A stretch of DNA of 13,395 nt, from positions 1-13,395 of the forward strand of contig JAADFA010000150.1 in NCBI GenBank assembly GCA_013153135.1. Direction: 5' to 3'. Below the pieces are notes generated by a model, which was not told the DNA's origin, ran no database searches, and was given only the letters and a program-made list of their open reading frames with translations. Position 1 is the stretch's first letter. Every line of letters begins with the position of its first letter. Both the position numbers and the translations under genes were made by a program. Positions 10,813 to 13,395 of this stretch are shown here, piece by piece. This DNA comes from Chloroflexota bacterium. GTDB lineage: Bacteria; Chloroflexota; Anaerolineae; Anaerolineales; DRMV01.

Positions 10813-11527
10813 GGTCTGGGATTGGCTCATCCATGTTCGTGGATGGCTGGTCAGTGGGCTTTTCGCGCTGGGACTCCTAACAGGCTGCCAAGGAACGGCG
10901 GCACCGAGCTCTGCGAGCGATGACGCACGCGCGCTACAAACCCAAGTTGCGCAAATGCAGGCCCAGCTCACCCAACAAGCGCAAGCCCTGGCCGCAGTGC
11001 AAACCTTGTTAGCCCAAATGCCTACACCAACCCCCACGTTTACCCCAACCATCACCCTTACGCCCAGTCTCACCCCGACACCCACAGCCACGCCGGTCAT
11101 TTTCGTCGCGACCGACACGCCCACACCCACCCTGACGCCTACAGCGACGCCCACGCCCACAGTGCCCCCCGTGGTTGGTCGCTTTGCCGGCGAGTGTGGC
11201 CCGGACGTCACCGACGTGTGTTTGTATAGCTGGGGCTTCGCGCGCGATGCTAACGGTCGCCGAGTATATCGTTATGTTTTTGCAAATGTACGCATCGGTT
11301 GGCAATTCGGCGCCATTGTTAATGGGGAATGGCTCGACTGTCGACCCATGCCCCAGCAACCAGGGAAGGTCTACTGCTTAGGCACACCGCCGCCATCCGA
11401 GGATGGTATCCTTTCCTTAAATTTGTTCTACCTACTCCCTGGTGGTATCGCGTTTATTGAAGTTCCGCCTGAAGTTGCGTTTCAACTAAGCGATCCAACG
11501 AAATTTCCTGTTGGCACGCCGCCATGA
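10805..11527 (+). CDS. Lipoprotein with coiled coil and Thr/Pro linker, unknown function
   Basis: The 240-residue product has a lipoprotein signal peptide ending in the lipobox LLTGC (Cys28). A Gln/Ala-rich helical segment at about 38-70 is a likely coiled coil. A Thr/Pro linker (71-123) leads to a C-terminal domain with four cysteines (GECGPD, DVCLYSWGF, DCRPM, VYCLG) that could form two disulfides. I do not recognise the C-terminal domain. It should sit on the outer face of the membrane, with the linker spanning wall material. GGGAGG at 10793-10798 lies 6 nt before the ATG. It shares an operon with a wall-binding peptidase, which suggests an envelope role. Confidence 0.85.
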   Translation: MSKVWDWLIHVRGWLVSGLFALGLLTGCQGTAAPSSASDDARALQTQVAQMQAQLTQQAQALAAVQTLLAQMPTPTPTFTPTITLTPSLTPTPTATPVIFVATDTPTPTLTPTATPTPTVPPVVGRFAGECGPDVTDVCLYSWGFARDANGRRVYRYVFANVRIGWQFGAIVNGEWLDCRPMPQQPGKVYCLGTPPPSEDGILSLNLFYLLPGGIAFIEVPPEVAFQLSDPTKFPVGTPP

Positions 11528-11568
11528 GGCCCCGCGGACGGCCTTGGATACAAAGGAGGATGGCCATC

Positions 11569-13041
11569 ATGCGACAACCTAAGCTCATGGTGGCATGGCT
11601 CGCGTGGAGCGCAATGTTCATGGGTCTGTTTGCATGGCCCCATCCCGCACGTGCCATCACACCCACGCCCACGCCCGCTGCAACACCTACGCCTGAGGAA
11701 GGGCCTCGGTACATTGTTCAGCCGGGAGATACACTCTTTGGTATCGCAATCCAATTCGGCGTGGACGTCGAGGCGCTACGCCAAGCGAACGGTTTGGATG
11801 AAGAGGCGATTATCTACCCGGGCGACGAACTTATCCTACCTATACCCGGAGTAACAGGCTACCTGCATACTGTGCACGTACCTTTTGGCGAAGATCTGGA
11901 TAGTTTGACCCGGCGCTACCGCATTGACCGAACCGTGTTCGCACGGCTGAATTTTTTACTTAGTCCATATCAGCTCTATATGGGTCGTCCTATCACCGTT
12001 CCTGGCGACCGTGAAGGCCCAACAGGCTTTCAGGCCCTTGCCCGGCTGCAGCTTGAACCGGGTGAGTCGCTATTAGAACGCGCCCTGGCGCACCATGACA
12101 ACCCTTGGCGTTATGTCCTTGTCAACCAGCTCATGAGCCCGGCCCACGCGCTACCTGACGAAGTATTGCTCGTCCCAAGCGAGAAAGACCAAGGCTTGGC
12201 CGCCCTGCCCCCGCAAGTGGCCGAGATCGAGCTGGTCGATGCGCCTTGGGTACAGGGCGAAACGTGGGAGCTTTGGGTGCGCGCAGCACCCGAAACCAAC
12301 GGTCACCCTCAACTCGACGCGGTGCAAACCCAATGGCGCGGTCGAGGTATCGCAACCTTCCCTTGGCCCGAAGACGCGGACCCACGCCAATGGGTCGCGT
12401 TAGGCGGTATACACGCGCTCGCACCTGTCGAGCCGCATTCTCTGCGCTTAACGTTCCACTTCGCGGATGGGCACACGTGGGTATTTGAGCAAGAGGTCCC
12501 CATCCGCGCGGGGGAATTCGGTTTTGAAGAAATTACCGTTCCCGAAGAGTTTTTGGATATGCAGGTGGCCCAGGAAGAAAGTCAGCGCGTCGCGCGCCTC
12601 ATGCGCCACGTAACGCCGACCAAATACTGGGATGGTCTCTTTGAGCCACCGTCACCTTATGGGGGCGACTGTATCAATTCGCTCTTTGGTACGCGACGCA
12701 GCTACAACGACGGTAAACTGTGGGGATACCACGCGGGCGTGGACCTGTGCGGCGGTTTGGGCACACCAATTTTGGCCCCCGCGGCCGGGCGGGTCGTGCT
12801 AGCCGAACCCCTCACCGTGCGCGGGGGTTCGGTGATCATCGACCACGGCTGGGGCGTGGTCTCAGGGTATTGGCATTTGAGCGAGATTGAAGTTAAAGAA
12901 GGCGATATGGTTAAGCCAGGGCAGGAGATCGGCAAAGCGGGCAGCACGGGCCGCTCGACCGGCCCCCACCTGCACTGGGAACTCTGGGTCGGCGGCGTGC
13001 CGGTCAATCCGTTGACGTGGCTGACGCGGGTGTTTCCGTAG
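11569..13041 (+). CDS. Secreted LysM and M23 peptidase (murein endopeptidase-like)
   Basis: The 490-residue product has a signal peptide (1-29, cleavage after ARA), a short Thr/Pro linker and a clear LysM domain (48-91, YIVQPGDTLFGIA). A second LysM-like repeat spans about 98-144 and a degenerate third about 159-205. A beta-rich middle follows, then a C-terminal M23 metallopeptidase domain. Its zinc ligands are visible: His388 and Asp392 (GYHAGVD) and His469 of HLHW (467-470); His436 (YWHLS) and His467 complete the active site. LysM binds peptidoglycan, and M23 enzymes cut peptide cross-links or regulate amidases. All ligands are present, so it should be active. The start ATG 11569 has AAGGAGG 9-10 nt upstream. 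ATG 11524 would overlap the previous gene by 4 bp but weakens the signal peptide. Confidence 0.93.
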   Translation: MRQPKLMVAWLAWSAMFMGLFAWPHPARAITPTPTPAATPTPEEGPRYIVQPGDTLFGIAIQFGVDVEALRQANGLDEEAIIYPGDELILPIPGVTGYLHTVHVPFGEDLDSLTRRYRIDRTVFARLNFLLSPYQLYMGRPITVPGDREGPTGFQALARLQLEPGESLLERALAHHDNPWRYVLVNQLMSPAHALPDEVLLVPSEKDQGLAALPPQVAEIELVDAPWVQGETWELWVRAAPETNGHPQLDAVQTQWRGRGIATFPWPEDADPRQWVALGGIHALAPVEPHSLRLTFHFADGHTWVFEQEVPIRAGEFGFEEITVPEEFLDMQVAQEESQRVARLMRHVTPTKYWDGLFEPPSPYGGDCINSLFGTRRSYNDGKLWGYHAGVDLCGGLGTPILAPAAGRVVLAEPLTVRGGSVIIDHGWGVVSGYWHLSEIEVKEGDMVKPGQEIGKAGSTGRSTGPHLHWELWVGGVPVNPLTWLTRVFP

Positions 13042-13121
13042 CACCCTAGCGGGACGGTCTCAAATATGGCGCGCCTCGCGAGTTGAGAGCCACGGGCAAC
13101 GGAACCCGACCACCCAGCCCG

Positions 13122-13395
13122 TCCCGCCTCGCGGGCAGCGGAACCCACGCTTGGCCAGCGGGCGGCGGAACGCGCCACGGCCCGCGAGCGGCTGAACCCG
13201 CCCGCTATCTTCGCCGCCGCACGCCCCGCACTGGCCCAGCCAGCTCGCGCGCAATTTTATACCCTAGCCGCGGGCTTCCGACCCGCGGCGGCATCGGCAC
13301 GCGAGCGCGGCCATGGCCCCATGCCGCGGGCGGCTGAACCCGCCCGCTATCCTCGCCGTCTGTCGTGCGCGCCCGCACGTTGGGCCGGATGATTC
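13122..13395. repeat. Hairpin-rich ~140-bp tandem repeat, array B (runs off the window)
   Basis: The spacer after the M23 gene holds no gene. From about 13181 it repeats the modules of array A in the same order. GCGAGCGG with CCGCCCGC forms the first hairpin (near 13184-13205), then CTATCTTCGCC. CGCGCAATTTTATACCC (13248-13264) precedes the second hairpin (13267-13289). The tail GGCACGCGAGCGCGGCC lies at 13296-13312. A second unit begins at about 13323 (period about 142 bp) and is cut by the window edge. At 13093-13170 there are degenerate GGGCAGCGGAACCC-like fragments of the first module. No intrinsic terminator with a T run is visible after 13041. Confidence 0.85.

Noticed and set aside
13058..13088. 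Terminator formed by TCTCAA and TTGAGA after the M23 gene
   Set aside because: The stem is only 6 bp around a 19-nt loop and has no T run.
1..13395. tRNA or rRNA genes
   Set aside because: No cloverleaf with a TTCGA-type loop and CCA-end stem or rRNA-like conserved stretch was noticed by eye; a covariance scan (tRNAscan-SE, Infernal) would settle this.

Overview
The window looks like a chromosomal segment of a GC-rich member of the Chloroflexota (Anaerolineae or a neighbouring class). The evidence is indirect: long Thr/Pro linkers in three exported proteins, an Anaerolineae-style TatA, ThiI without a rhodanese domain, short extended -10 promoters and abundant short-period intergenic repeats. 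No rRNA, tRNA, transposase, phage gene or CRISPR array was seen.

Layout from left to right. (1) The window opens inside a plus-strand gene for a surface protein: Thr/Pro linker, DUF11-like beta domain, internal LPETG, then a sortase domain. (2) thiI (tRNA 4-thiouridine synthase, plus) converges on and overlaps by 23 bp a monofunctional proline dehydrogenase (minus). (3) About 900 bp without a gene (3412-4312) hold an array of a roughly 140-bp hairpin-rich repeat, a less GC-rich stretch, and a tract of heptanucleotide repeats. (4) A minus-strand series follows (named in transcription order): surE, tatA, an orphan LutA/YkgE-like CCG-domain protein, a 140-residue unknown protein, and priA. (5) A compact plus-strand operon of overlapping genes encodes a BtuF-like binding protein without signal peptide, a DUF192 protein, a lipoprotein and a LysM/M23 peptidase. 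(6) The window ends in a second copy of the 140-bp repeat array.

The genes are mostly housekeeping: tRNA thiolation, proline catabolism, replication restart, nucleotide dephosphorylation and Tat export. The last operon and the left-edge gene concern the cell envelope. I see no defence or biosynthetic system.

The most unusual feature is in priA. About 56 codons between the two helicase lobes consist of the same heptanucleotide repeats found in the spacer just past the gene's 3' end. The frame stays open: at every repeat where the common T variant would create a TAG stop, a C is present. This looks like a repeat element that has colonised an essential gene in frame. The other structure not explained by genes is the hairpin-rich 140-bp repeat, present at two loci almost 10 kb apart.
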